The notes: generated by a model not told the origin, from the sequence alone. Numbered from the stretch's first letter, positions 6,553 through 14,794 are shown. The stretch is DNA of 33,905 nucleotides from Bacteroidales bacterium (GCA_004555425.1 SFID01000009.1:1-33905); one strand, 5' to 3'. Numbers and translations are program-made.

Positions 6553-8430
6553 ATGCAAACGACTTTCCACTACGACGTCATCGTGATTGGCGCAGGCCAC
6601 GCGGGCTGTGAAGCAGCGCAAACTGCGGCACGGATGGGCGCGAAAACCTGCGTGATTACGATGGACATGAACAAGATAGCGCAGATGAGTTGCAACCCTG
6701 CCATCGGCGGCATTGCCAAAGGACAGATTGTCCGCGAGGTAGACGCGCTGGGCGGAGGCACAGGCGAAGTGACAGATGCCTGCGCCATACAATTCCGTAT
6801 GCTCAACCGCTCGAAAGGTCCCGCCATGTGGAGCCCGCGCGCCCAATGCGACCGCCCGCGCTTTATTCAGCAGTGGCGCCGCAGGCTGGAGACGCAGGAA
6901 AATCTGGCCATCTGGCAAGACGAAGCCACGGAAATCCTCGTTGAAAACGGCAGAATTGTTGGTGTTGATACGCTTTGGGGCGCACGCTTCTACGGCGGAG
7001 GAGTGGTGATAACGGCGGGCACATTTCTGGGCGGCCTGATGCACGTGGGGCAAAAGCAAGTACGCGGCGGACGATGCGCAGAACCCGCAGCGGAGTTTCT
7101 TACCGAATCTATCACAAAATATGGCATTCGCGCGGCTCGTATGAAAACGGGAACGCCTGTACGTATAGATGCGCGCTCGGTACATTTTGACGAAATGGAG
7201 GAGCAGCCTGGCGAGACAGATTACCATCGCTTTTCGTATATATCGCCATTACGTCCCCTCCCCCAACTGCCTTGCTGGACGTGCGAAACCAACGCGAAAG
7301 TGCACGAGGTATTGCGCCGCGGCCTTCCCGAATCTCCCCTTTACAACGGACAAATACAGAGTATCGGCCCGCGCTATTGCCCAAGCATAGAAACAAAGAT
7401 TGTCACTTTCCCCGACCGAGAAAAACACCCACTCTTCCTCGAGCCCGAAGGATTGGATAATAACGAACTTTATCTGAACGGATTCTCGTCGTCGCTTCCG
7501 ATGGACATTCAACTGGAAGCCTTGCGCCAGATTCCATGCTTCCGCGACATCAAGGTTTTCCGCCCTGGCTATGCGATAGAATACGACTTCTTTGACCCGA
7601 CACAATTGAAACATTCGTTGGAATCAAAGATAATCGAAGGCCTTTTCTTTGCAGGACAGGTGAATGGCACAACAGGATATGAGGAAGCGGCAGGCCAAGG
7701 AATGATTGCAGGAATCAACGCTGCACTGAAATGCAGCGGCGGAGAAGCCTTTAAGTTGGGTCGCGACGAAGCATATATCGGTGTACTTATTGACGATTTG
7801 GTAACAAAGGGCGTGGACGAACCCTATCGTATGTTTACTTCGCGCGCAGAATACCGTATATTATTGCGCCAGGACAATGCAGACGTGCGTCTTACTCCTT
7901 ATGCCGAAAAACTGGGAACGGCAACAGCGGCACGCGCCAGCCGATTCCACGAAAAGAAAAAGCACATAGACGAAATTATACGGTTCTGCCACGATTTTCC
8001 CATCAAAGCCCCACGCATCAATCCGTTCTTGGAAAGCATCGGTAGCACACCCCTGAGCGGTGGATGCCGTCTGTCGGACCTCATCAACCGCCCACAGATT
8101 TCGCTACTGAATTTAGCCGAACAGGTAAAACCACTTGCAATGCTTTTTGACGGCATATCCGTGGACCGCGAAGAGATTATTGAGGCTGCGGAAATTGAAA
8201 TGAAATACAGCGGATATATATCTCGCGAACGGGCTATGGCGGAAAAGATGCAGCGTCTGGAAGCCATCCGCATTCGCGGCCGATTCAACTACGCGGAACT
8301 GACACAGATTTCCACGGAAGGCCGACAAAAACTCGCAGCCATTGATCCCGAAACATTGGCACAGGCCAGCCGCATCCCAGGTGTTTCACCGAGCGACATT
8401 AGTGTATTATTGGTACTCCTAGGCCGCTAA
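6553..8430 (+). CDS. mnmG: tRNA uridine-5-carboxymethylaminomethyl synthesis enzyme MnmG (GidA)
   Basis: A 625-residue FAD enzyme that, with MnmE, installs the carboxymethylaminomethyl group on U34 of tRNAs reading two-fold degenerate codons, using methylene-tetrahydrofolate. The dinucleotide-binding motif GAGHAG is at residues 13-18. Further family signatures are CNPAIGGIAKGQIVREVDALGG, GTFLGG, GYAIEYDF, GQVNGTTGYEEAAGQGM and SRAEYRI, followed by the helical C-terminal MnmE-binding domain. The ATG at 6553 is preferred over the TTG at 6520 because it starts just before the FAD motif, gives the usual family length, and follows the purine-rich AAGGAAAAAAAGAAG. In many bacteria this gene sits near the chromosome origin, which fits the parS-like site just downstream. 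Confidence 0.97.
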   Translation: MQTTFHYDVIVIGAGHAGCEAAQTAARMGAKTCVITMDMNKIAQMSCNPAIGGIAKGQIVREVDALGGGTGEVTDACAIQFRMLNRSKGPAMWSPRAQCDRPRFIQQWRRRLETQENLAIWQDEATEILVENGRIVGVDTLWGARFYGGGVVITAGTFLGGLMHVGQKQVRGGRCAEPAAEFLTESITKYGIRAARMKTGTPVRIDARSVHFDEMEEQPGETDYHRFSYISPLRPLPQLPCWTCETNAKVHEVLRRGLPESPLYNGQIQSIGPRYCPSIETKIVTFPDREKHPLFLEPEGLDNNELYLNGFSSSLPMDIQLEALRQIPCFRDIKVFRPGYAIEYDFFDPTQLKHSLESKIIEGLFFAGQVNGTTGYEEAAGQGMIAGINAALKCSGGEAFKLGRDEAYIGVLIDDLVTKGVDEPYRMFTSRAEYRILLRQDNADVRLTPYAEKLGTATAARASRFHEKKKHIDEIIRFCHDFPIKAPRINPFLESIGSTPLSGGCRLSDLINRPQISLLNLAEQVKPLAMLFDGISVDREEIIEAAEIEMKYSGYISRERAMAEKMQRLEAIRIRGRFNYAELTQISTEGRQKLAAIDPETLAQASRIPGVSPSDISVLLVLLGR

Positions 8431-8627
8431 TATCCGTACGTAAATAAAACATCGCCACCAACGAACCCTAGACCCAAGTTTCGGTTACTCGGACAAACTC
8501 ACGTACATAACGATAACTCACACAAACACAAGAGAAAATCAATCCACATTCAAGCAACGGAAAAACGAAATCCGCCACAAAACAATGAAAATGCCCTGAA
8601 AGCGCAAGAAACACGGCATTTCGTTTT

Positions 8628-8643
8628 AGTTTCACGTGAAACA
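8628..8643. promoter_or_regulatory. parS: parS-like ParB binding site (upstream of apt)
   Basis: The 14-base palindrome GTTTCACGTGAAAC (8629-8642) sits in the 16-mer AGTTTCACGTGAAACA, 15 of 16 identical to the classical chromosomal parS consensus TGTTTCACGTGAAACA. It lies 34 bases upstream of the apt start in a 247-base gap that otherwise shows no gene. A second copy of the 14-mer is at 16013-16026. Confidence 0.85.
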
Positions 8644-8677
8644 ATCACCCACTAAGCATACTAAAAATAAACTACTT

Positions 8678-9214
8678 ATGAATACAAATCTTTTACTTCA
8701 AAACCTGAGAAACATTCCGGACTTTCCGAAGCCCGGGATTCAGTTTAAGGACGTCAGCACCTTGTTTAAAAATCCCGAATGTAACCGAGAGATGCTCGAG
8801 GAATTGGTGCGCGTTTACCGCGATAAGGGAATCACGAAAGTGGTCGGCATTGAGTCGCGCGGTTTCGTGATGGGCGCAATGCTGGCGGCGGCTTTGGGGG
8901 CTGGTTTCGTACTTTGCCGTAAACCAGGAAAACTTCCCGGAACAACGCTCAAGGCTAGTTACGCAAAAGAGTACGGCCTGGACTCTATCGAAATACACAC
9001 AGACGCGATTACTGCGGATGACGTGGTACTGATTCACGACGACCTGCTCGCTACTGGCGGTTCGATGAAAGCAGCCTACGACCTCGTGAAAATGTTCCGC
9101 CCAAAGGATATTTTTATTGACTTCATTATCGAACTCCGTATGGAGGGTCTGCAAGGCCGCGAGGCTTTGGGAGAAGACAAGAAGATACATACGTTGCTCA
9201 CCTTGCACGAATAA
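8678..9214 (+). CDS. apt: Adenine phosphoribosyltransferase
   Basis: A 178-residue purine salvage enzyme that converts adenine and PRPP to AMP plus pyrophosphate. The N-terminal family pattern IPDFPKPGIQFKD is at residues 11-23, GIESRGF follows, and the PRPP-binding loop reads VVLIHDDLLATGGSM. The ATG at 8678 is chosen because the longer reading begins with GTG inside the parS palindrome and adds 14 non-conserved residues, whereas 178 residues is the normal length. It is followed after 40 bases by uvrC. Confidence 0.95.
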   Translation: MNTNLLLQNLRNIPDFPKPGIQFKDVSTLFKNPECNREMLEELVRVYRDKGITKVVGIESRGFVMGAMLAAALGAGFVLCRKPGKLPGTTLKASYAKEYGLDSIEIHTDAITADDVVLIHDDLLATGGSMKAAYDLVKMFRPKDIFIDFIIELRMEGLQGREALGEDKKIHTLLTLHE

Positions 9215-9254
9215 AACCACGGCATAGCAGCCAAACACACAAAAACGGGAAACA

Positions 9255-11114
9255 ATGACAGACCAACCGCACCAGAAAACCGCGGAATATCTCCAAGGCA
9301 TTGTTGCCAACCTGCCCGATTCACCGGGGTGCTACCAGTACCTCGATGAATCGGGCGTTATTATATACGTGGGAAAGGCAAAGAACTTGAAGCGCCGCGT
9401 ATCCTCGTATTTCAACAAAGAACAGACCAGCCGCAAAACCCAATTACTCGTGCGCAACATACGGGATATTCGTTACGTGGTGGTACGTACGGAAGAGGAT
9501 GCCCTTCTGCTGGAAAACAATCTCATCAAGAAATACAAGCCGCGCTATAATGTGCTGCTCAAAGACGACAAGACGTATCCCTCCATCGCCATTACGAACG
9601 AATATCTGCCGCGCATTTTCCCCACTCGACAGCGACATCTGCGCGGGGCGACGTACTACGGACCATACAGCCACGTACCCACGATGTACGCCCTGCTGGA
9701 CCTTTGCAAGCAACTCTATCATCCGCGCCCCTGTCGTACTCCGATGACACAAGAGGGCGTGATGGGCGGAAAATATGAGGTTTGCCTGGATTACCATATC
9801 CATAATTGTCCCGGGCCCTGCGTAGGACGACAAACGCGGGAGGAATATCTGGAGAACATCGAAGCCTGTCGCGAAATTCTGAAAGGCAATACGCACGCAC
9901 TGGCAGAGCAAATCAAAGAGAAAATGATGAAACTCGCGGAAGAACTGCGGTTTGAGGAAGCACAGGAACTGAAAGAAAAGTTGGAACTAATCGAGCGGTT
10001 CAAAGCCAAGAGCCAAGTGGTGACGGCAACGCTTCACAATATCGACGTGTTTAATATCGAGAGCGAAGAGCGGGTGGCCTATATCAACTATCTGCATATC
10101 ACAAATGGCTGCGTGAACCAGGCTTTCACCTTCGAATTTAAGAAGCGGCTGGACGAATCGGACGCGGAACTGCTGGCCCTGGGTATTGTCGAAATGCGGT
10201 CGCGCTTTGACAGCCATTCGCCCGAGATTATTGTGCCGATGGAGGTGGAACTACCCGAAGGATATGCCCGGCAAAGCATCCCGCAACGGGGCGACAAAAA
10301 AGCCCTCCTTGAACTGTCGCGACTGAACGTGAAGCAGTACAAATTTGACCGCTTGAAACAGGCGGAGAAACTGAATCCCGAACAAAAGGCGGTGCGCCTG
10401 ATGAAAGAAATACAGCGCGACCTTGGACTGGAACGCCTGCCGCTACGCATCGAACTCTTTGACAATTCCAATATATCGGGAGAGGATGCCGTGGCGGCCT
10501 GCGTGGTGTTCGAGAAACTGAAACCGCAGAAACGGGATTACCGCAAATACAACATCCGCACGGTGGTGGGGCCCGACGATTACGCTTCTATGCAAGAGGT
10601 GGTGCGACGGCGCTACACACGACTGGTGGAGGAGGAATTGCCCCTGCCCGACCTGATTATTGCGGACGGCGGCGCGGGGCAAATGAACGTGATTCGCGAA
10701 GTGGTGGAGGACGAACTGGGCCTACACATTCCCATTGCAGGCCTGGCGAAAGACGGCCGCCACCGCACTCGCGAAATGCTGTGTGGCGCTCCGCCGCGCA
10801 GCGTGGGTGTGAAGCCCGACAGCGAACTCTTTCGCCTGCTCACGCGAATGCAAGACGAAGTGCACCGCTTCGCCATCGCCTTCCACCGACAGAAGCGCAG
10901 CAAACGGCAGACAGCCTCCGCACTGGACAGCGTGGCGGGTGTGGGCGAGAAGACAAAGGCGGCCTTGCTGCGGCATTTCGGTAGTTTGAAGCGGATTTTG
11001 GAGGCCTCGGAGGAGGACATTGTGGCCTTGCTTGGGGCCGCTCGGGGGCGGAAGGTCTATGCTGGGCTGCATATTGGGGCCGATGAGGCAGAGCGGAATA
11101 CTTGGGGCGATTGA
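9255..11114 (+). CDS. uvrC: Excinuclease ABC subunit C
   Basis: A 619-residue UvrC, the dual-incision nuclease of UvrABC nucleotide excision repair. The GIY-YIG domain is N-terminal (GCY 25-27, YVG 38-40, then KAKNLKRRVSSYF). A UVR motif for UvrB contact lies near residues 215-235 (helical FEEAQELKEKL). The RNase-H-like second nuclease domain includes LFDNSNISGEDAVAACVV and LIIADGGAGQM, and a helix-hairpin-helix pair closes the protein (SVAGVGEKTKAALLRHFGS). Length and order are complete. The stop codon abuts a small hairpin at 11115-11135 and then a 21-bp tandem repeat. Confidence 0.97.
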   Translation: MTDQPHQKTAEYLQGIVANLPDSPGCYQYLDESGVIIYVGKAKNLKRRVSSYFNKEQTSRKTQLLVRNIRDIRYVVVRTEEDALLLENNLIKKYKPRYNVLLKDDKTYPSIAITNEYLPRIFPTRQRHLRGATYYGPYSHVPTMYALLDLCKQLYHPRPCRTPMTQEGVMGGKYEVCLDYHIHNCPGPCVGRQTREEYLENIEACREILKGNTHALAEQIKEKMMKLAEELRFEEAQELKEKLELIERFKAKSQVVTATLHNIDVFNIESEERVAYINYLHITNGCVNQAFTFEFKKRLDESDAELLALGIVEMRSRFDSHSPEIIVPMEVELPEGYARQSIPQRGDKKALLELSRLNVKQYKFDRLKQAEKLNPEQKAVRLMKEIQRDLGLERLPLRIELFDNSNISGEDAVAACVVFEKLKPQKRDYRKYNIRTVVGPDDYASMQEVVRRRYTRLVEEELPLPDLIIADGGAGQMNVIREVVEDELGLHIPIAGLAKDGRHRTREMLCGAPPRSVGVKPDSELFRLLTRMQDEVHRFAIAFHRQKRSKRQTASALDSVAGVGEKTKAALLRHFGSLKRILEASEEDIVALLGAARGRKVYAGLHIGADEAERNTWGD

Positions 11115-11135
11115 CTTTGCGCCTGAGGCGCAAAG
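11115..11135. repeat. Triloop hairpin repeat directly after the uvrC stop
   Basis: Arms CTTTGCGCC and GGCGCAAAG form a 9-bp stem around the loop TGA. The same arms with loop TTA occur at 19073-19093, and both copies are followed by CC. There is no T tract, so it is not a classical terminator. Confidence 0.75.
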
Positions 11136-11170
11136 CCGGTGTTGGGCCCTTGTGGCCCTTTGCGGTGGAT

Positions 11171-11265
11171 GCGGAGGGCGGCAACGCAAACGCGGAGGGC
11201 GGCAACGCAGACGCGGAGGGCGGCAACGCAGACGCGGAGGACGGCAACGCAGACGCGGAGGACGG
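11171..11265. repeat. 21-bp tandem repeat (about 4.5 units)
   Basis: Units of 21 bases beginning GCGGAGGGCGGCAACGCA repeat at 11171, 11192, 11213 and 11234, with a partial unit at 11255; units differ at one or two positions. Because 21 is a multiple of three, several frames stay open through it, but no start signal or known domain supports translation. It occupies the uvrC-dtd gap. Confidence 0.9.
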
Positions 11266-11303
11266 TTGGCGGGGCTTGGCGGCCCATTTTTGGGGTACTG
11301 TCC

Positions 11304-11332
11304 TTGCTTTCTACTGGAAATTTGTACCTTTG
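11304..11332 (+). promoter_or_regulatory. Promoter of the dtd operon
   Basis: TTG (11304-11306), an 18-base spacer and TACCTTTG (11325-11332) match the Bacteroidetes sigma factor consensus in both boxes and spacing. Transcription would start near 11340, about 85 bases before dtd. Confidence 0.75.
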
Positions 11333-11424
11333 CGTTTGATTGGGCTGGTTTATGTTTGATCTTTATATATTTCGGCCCTTTGTATTTAGGTAGATAGAAT
11401 CAACCTTTATAGCAATAAAGAATT

Positions 11425-11877
11425 ATGCGAGTAGTTATTCAACGCGTACGGGAGGCCTCCGTGACGATAGACGGGCGGCTGAAATCTGCCATCGGGCACG
11501 GAATGCTCATCCTCCTCGGCATCGAAGAGGCGGATGGGCAGGCTGACATTGATTGGCTGGTCAAGAAGATTGTGGGACTGCGCATCTACGATGACGAGGC
11601 GGGGGTGATGAATCGCAACATCCTCGACGCGGGCGGCCAGGCGCTGGTGGTGTCGCAATTTACCCTTATGGCGAGCACAAAGAAGGGCAACCGCCCCTCC
11701 TATATACGCGCCGCACGCCCAGAAACGGCTATACCGCTCTACGAGGCGTTTTGCGGCGCTCTCGGCGAGGCAATGGGACAACCCTGCCTCACGGGGGAAT
11801 TTGGCGCGGATATGGCCGTAAAATTGCTTAACGACGGCCCTGTAACCATTTGCATAGACACCAAAAACAAGGAATAA
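11425..11877 (+). CDS. dtd: D-aminoacyl-tRNA deacylase
   Basis: A 150-residue Dtd that hydrolyses D-amino acids (and glycine mischarged on tRNA-Ala) from tRNA. Both family signatures are present: SQFTL at 77-81, whose Thr lies in the active site, and GPVT at 138-141, the Gly-cisPro chiral-proofreading motif. The N-terminus MRVVIQRV is also typical. Length is standard. It has its own promoter at 11304-11332 and is followed after 7 bases by the MazG-like gene. Confidence 0.96.
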   Translation: MRVVIQRVREASVTIDGRLKSAIGHGMLILLGIEEADGQADIDWLVKKIVGLRIYDDEAGVMNRNILDAGGQALVVSQFTLMASTKKGNRPSYIRAARPETAIPLYEAFCGALGEAMGQPCLTGEFGADMAVKLLNDGPVTICIDTKNKE

Positions 11878-11884
11878 GAAGAAA

Positions 11885-12211
11885 ATGATGACAATACGAG
11901 AAGCACAAGAGACCGTGGACCATTGGATTCGCACCTACGGCGTGCGCTATTTCAACGAACTGACCAATATGGCCTGCCTCACGGAAGAAGTGGGCGAACT
12001 GGCCCGCGTGATGGCCCGCAAATACGGTGAGCAATCGTTCAAGGAGGGCGAGAACACAGACCCTGCCGACGAGATGGCGGACGTGCTATGGGTACTCCTC
12101 TGCCTGGCTAACCAGACGGGCGTGGACCTCACTGCCGCCTTCGAACGCAACCTTGCCAAGAAAACGCAGCGCGACAAGACGCGCCACATCCGCAACTTGA
12201 AGTTGCGATGA
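11885..12211 (+). CDS. MazG-like nucleotide pyrophosphohydrolase
   Basis: A 108-residue all-alpha NTP pyrophosphatase of the MazG/iMazG type. The metal-binding pattern is visible as EE..E (34, 35, 38) in LTEEVGELAR and E63..D66 in ADEMADVLW. Such enzymes hydrolyse nucleoside triphosphates to monophosphate and pyrophosphate and clear non-canonical nucleotides; the substrate here is unknown. It is tightly linked to dtd (7 bases), suggesting co-transcription and a housekeeping role. ATG at 11885 and 11888 are both possible. The last codons form a 7-bp triloop hairpin (12191-12207) of the same style as the array that follows. Confidence 0.92.
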   Translation: MMTIREAQETVDHWIRTYGVRYFNELTNMACLTEEVGELARVMARKYGEQSFKEGENTDPADEMADVLWVLLCLANQTGVDLTAAFERNLAKKTQRDKTRHIRNLKLR

Positions 12212-12353
12212 CGGTCGCTGCGCGACCTTAGTATGGTCGCTTCGCGACCTTAGTTTCAACGGCTGCTTTGCAGCCTAGTTTCAACGGAAGCCTGCGGCTT
12301 CCTGGTTTCATTCGGGGACTTCGTCCCCTAGTTTCAACGCAGCCTTTGGCTGT
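12191..12353. repeat. Array of seven triloop mini-hairpins
   Basis: Consecutive stems with 3-base loops lie at 12191-12207, 12213-12227, 12235-12249, 12261-12275, 12286-12302, 12314-12328 and 12339-12353. Arms differ (for example GGTCGC/GCGACC, GGCTGC/GCAGCC, GGAAGCC/GGCTTCC, GGGGAC/GTCCCC), yet each pairs perfectly or with one wobble. Loops are TGA, TGC, TTC, TTT, TGC, TTC, TTT. From the third stem on they are joined by a conserved linker close to TAGTTTCAACG, and centres are about 25-27 bases apart. The array fills the gap between the MazG-like gene and deoC. Confidence 0.85.
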
Positions 12354-12423
12354 TGGCTCGTTAGTCTGAGCACTTCGAAAAGGTAATATATTGATTCAAC
12401 AAATATTCTAAAACAAAAAAACT

Positions 12424-13356
12424 ATGAGCGAACATTGTCACTGCCATTGCCACGATGAGGAATCGCACACGCCTCGCAACCGCTACGAAGAGGCGTTTGG
12501 AAAGTACAACTGCCACCTTCACGATGAGGAAGTTCACGCAGCCGTCACGCGCTTGCTGGAAAGCAAGAAGGCGCAATACAACACGCCCGAGGTGCTGCGC
12601 GAACTGCTCAGTACGGTGGAACTGACCACGCTCACCGTGACGGACTCGCAGGAAAGCGTGATGCGATTCACGGAGAAGGTGAACGCCTTCGCCGAAGCCC
12701 ATCCCGACCTGCCCCATCTGGCCACCATCTGCGTTTATCCCAACTTTGCCAAGACGGTGAGCGAAACGCTGTCGGTGGAGGGCGTAGAAGTGGCCTGTGT
12801 GAGCGGCGGATTCCCTTCGAGCCAGACATTCCAGGAAATTAAAGTGGCCGAAACGGCACTGGCCCTGCACGAAGGTGCCACCGAAATCGATATGGTGCTG
12901 AGCGTAGGTGCTTTCCTTGAAGGCGACTACGAAACCTGCGCGGACGAAATTGCTGAGATGAAAGCCGTATGTGGCGAGTACGACCTCAAAGTTATCCTCG
13001 AAACGGGTGCACTCCAAACGGCCGAAAACATCAAGCGGGCCTCGATTCTCTCCATCTACGCAGGCGCAGATTTCATCAAGACTTCTACGGGAAAAATCAG
13101 CGTATCGGCCACGCCCGAAGCCGCCTACGTGATGTGTCAAACCATCAAGGAATACTTCCAGGAAACGGGCGTAAGGATTGGTTTCAAGGCTGCTGGCGGC
13201 GTTTCCACCGTCGACGATGCACTGACCTACTACACCATCGTGCGCGAACTGCTGGGCAAGGAATGGCTGGACGAGAATCTGTTCCGCATCGGCACAAGCC
13301 GCCTGGCTAACCTGCTGGTACAAGCCATCACGGGCACGGACGAGAAACCCTTCTAA
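12424..13356 (+). CDS. deoC: Deoxyribose-phosphate aldolase with His/Cys-rich N-terminus
   Basis: A 310-residue class I aldolase that cleaves 2-deoxyribose-5-phosphate to glyceraldehyde-3-phosphate and acetaldehyde in deoxynucleoside catabolism. The Schiff-base lysine is Lys219 in KTSTGK. Other signatures are CVYPNF, GGFPSS, EIDMVLSVG and ILETG, with the phosphate-binding GFKAAGGV near the C-terminus. The barrel begins after about residue 60. The first 16 residues are unusual, with alternating His and Cys (HCHCHCHDEESH), a possible metal-binding tail that the core enzyme does not need. The start ATG is preceded by an A-rich stretch, as is common in Bacteroidetes. It ends at a strong terminator (13397-13429). 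Confidence 0.95.
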   Translation: MSEHCHCHCHDEESHTPRNRYEEAFGKYNCHLHDEEVHAAVTRLLESKKAQYNTPEVLRELLSTVELTTLTVTDSQESVMRFTEKVNAFAEAHPDLPHLATICVYPNFAKTVSETLSVEGVEVACVSGGFPSSQTFQEIKVAETALALHEGATEIDMVLSVGAFLEGDYETCADEIAEMKAVCGEYDLKVILETGALQTAENIKRASILSIYAGADFIKTSTGKISVSATPEAAYVMCQTIKEYFQETGVRIGFKAAGGVSTVDDALTYYTIVRELLGKEWLDENLFRIGTSRLANLLVQAITGTDEKPF

Positions 13357-13396
13357 GGCCGTTCGCCCTCCCCTCTCCCATCCCCACAAAAACGAA

Positions 13397-13429
13397 GGGG
13401 CTGCACTGGTTTGGTGCAGCCCCTTTTTT
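13397..13429 (+). terminator. Intrinsic terminator after deoC
   Basis: The arms GGGGCTGCAC (13397-13406) and GTGCAGCCCC (13414-13423) form a perfect 10-bp stem with a 7-base loop followed by six T residues. Confidence 0.95.
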
Positions 13430-13521
13430 GGGTATTGGGTATAGATTGGGAACAATGGAAAAGCGCCCCATTTTGCAACGGCCGTGAGCGCGAGGATAAC
13501 AACCTGTATATCAAGACGTAC

Positions 13522-13728
13522 TAGCCACGTTCGCGTTGCAATTTGCCGAATGGCGACTGTTTCATACGCTTGAAACAGTTGTTTCATACGCCTGAAACAG
13601 TTGTTTCATACGCCTGAAACAGTTGTTTCGTGCGTTTGAAACAGTGGGAATACGCCTCGTGGAAACAATGCCGAGGGAATCTGGACTCTTTGTGCAGCCC
13701 GTGAAGATGGATAGTGGCCTTAGCGGAG
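13522..13728 (-). repeat. 207-bp dispersed element, copy B
   Basis: This is the reverse-complement partner of 236-442, the same length and about 90% identical by eye. Its core (13558-13645) again has four 22-bp GTTTCA-N6-TGAAAC units. It begins two bases beyond the stop codon of the polyprenyl synthase gene, so it would lie in that transcript's 3' end. Substitutions are scattered over core and shoulders, implying an old duplication or shared constraint rather than a recent copy. Confidence 0.85.
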
Positions 13729-13729
13729 A

Positions 13730-14704
13730 CTAATAGGTGCGGTCAACGACATAGTTGAGGTAGTTGGTCAGGGCCTTGCGCACGGCAGGATTCTGGAAGC
13801 GTTCGAGGCAGGCTTCGGCCTTCTGGCGATACTCCTGCATACGCTTCGTGGCGTATTCGATACCGCCATTTTCCTTTGTGAAAGCAACCATACGGAGGAT
13901 ATCGTCGGGGGAGGCTTCGCGCGCTTTGATACGTGCAGCGAGGGCGTGAACGGCGGGGTCGTCGGTTTGGCGAAGGGCGTAGAGCGCAGGGAGGGTCAGT
14001 TTGCCTTCGGCCATATCATTGGCCGTGGGTTTGCCGATAGCAGAATCCGAGAAATAGTCGAAGATATCGTCGCGTATCTGGAAGCAGATACCGATGTACG
14101 CGCCAAAGCGGCGTGCGTTCTCCACGAAGGAAGCATCGGCGCCGGCCGTGAGGGCTGCCAGTTCGCCACAAGCGGCGAAGAGGGCGGCCGTCTTGCGGTC
14201 AATCACGTGGAAATAGTCGTCTTCGTTGGCCTGCTCATTGCGCACGTTGGCCAACTGAAACACCTCGCCTTCGGAGAGTGTGGCACCAAGTGTGGCTATG
14301 ATTTCCACGCAAGGGAGACTGCCCGTGCGGGCGGCCTGTTGGAGGGAAAGGCTGAGGATGTAGTCGCCCACGAGGACGGCTATCTGGTTGCCATACACGG
14401 AGTTGGCACTGGCCTGTCCGCGGCGCTCATCGCTCTCATCGACCACGTCGTCGTGAACGAGCGAGGCCGTGTGGAGGAGTTCGAGGGTGACGGCTGCGCG
14501 GTAGGTGCTCTCGGCAACAGGTCCACATTCTCGCGCTATGAGCAGGACGAGAAGGGGGCGCATCATCTTGCCCTTTCGCGAACGCACATACGCCAATGCC
14601 CGACCCAGGTAGTCATCCTCGTGGGTCAGTGTTTCTTCAAAAAGTTCGCGATAGCGGTCCAATTCAACGGCCACCGGTTGGCGTATCTGGTCGAGAAAAT
14701 TCAT
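13730..14704 (-). CDS. Polyprenyl diphosphate synthase (trans-isoprenyl synthase)
   Basis: A 324-residue all-helical prenyltransferase that extends isoprenoid diphosphates with IPP, most likely producing the long chain for menaquinone side chains (octaprenyl/IspB-like). The first Asp-rich motif is DDVVD (85-89), preceded by SLVH; the second is DDIFD (212-216), preceded by CFQIR. The substrate-binding GKMMRP lies near residue 46. ATG at 14704 is preferred to the upstream start at 14728 because the added residues are not conserved and fall near the promoter. It is divergent from polA across a 90-base gap. Chain length is not predictable with confidence. Confidence 0.93.
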   Translation of the reverse strand: MNFLDQIRQPVAVELDRYRELFEETLTHEDDYLGRALAYVRSRKGKMMRPLLVLLIARECGPVAESTYRAAVTLELLHTASLVHDDVVDESDERRGQASANSVYGNQIAVLVGDYILSLSLQQAARTGSLPCVEIIATLGATLSEGEVFQLANVRNEQANEDDYFHVIDRKTAALFAACGELAALTAGADASFVENARRFGAYIGICFQIRDDIFDYFSDSAIGKPTANDMAEGKLTLPALYALRQTDDPAVHALAARIKAREASPDDILRMVAFTKENGGIEYATKRMQEYRQKAEACLERFQNPAVRKALTNYLNYVVDRTY

Positions 14705-14725
14705 AGCAATATCTATTACAGCCAG

Positions 14726-14733
14726 CAAAATTA
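14726..14733 (-). promoter_or_regulatory. -7 element for the polyprenyl synthase gene
   Basis: The minus strand reads TAATTTTG, matching TAnnTTTG, 21 bases upstream of the ATG. No convincing -33 box was seen. Confidence 0.5.
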
Positions 14734-14765
14734 CAAAATATTCCCACAGATAGGCAGAAAATTAG

Positions 14766-14773
14766 TAAATTTG
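14766..14773 (+). promoter_or_regulatory. -7 element for polA
   Basis: TAAATTTG matches TAnnTTTG and ends 21 bases before the polA ATG in the divergent gap. A clear -33 box was not seen. Confidence 0.5.
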
Positions 14774-14794
14774 GCTCGCTAACCCGTCAATCGT

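Noticed and set aside
11020..11397. Open frames through the 21-bp repeat after uvrC
   Set aside because: Several frames on both strands stay open only because the period is 21; they give simple Arg/Ala/Gly repeats and overlap the uvrC end and the dtd promoter.
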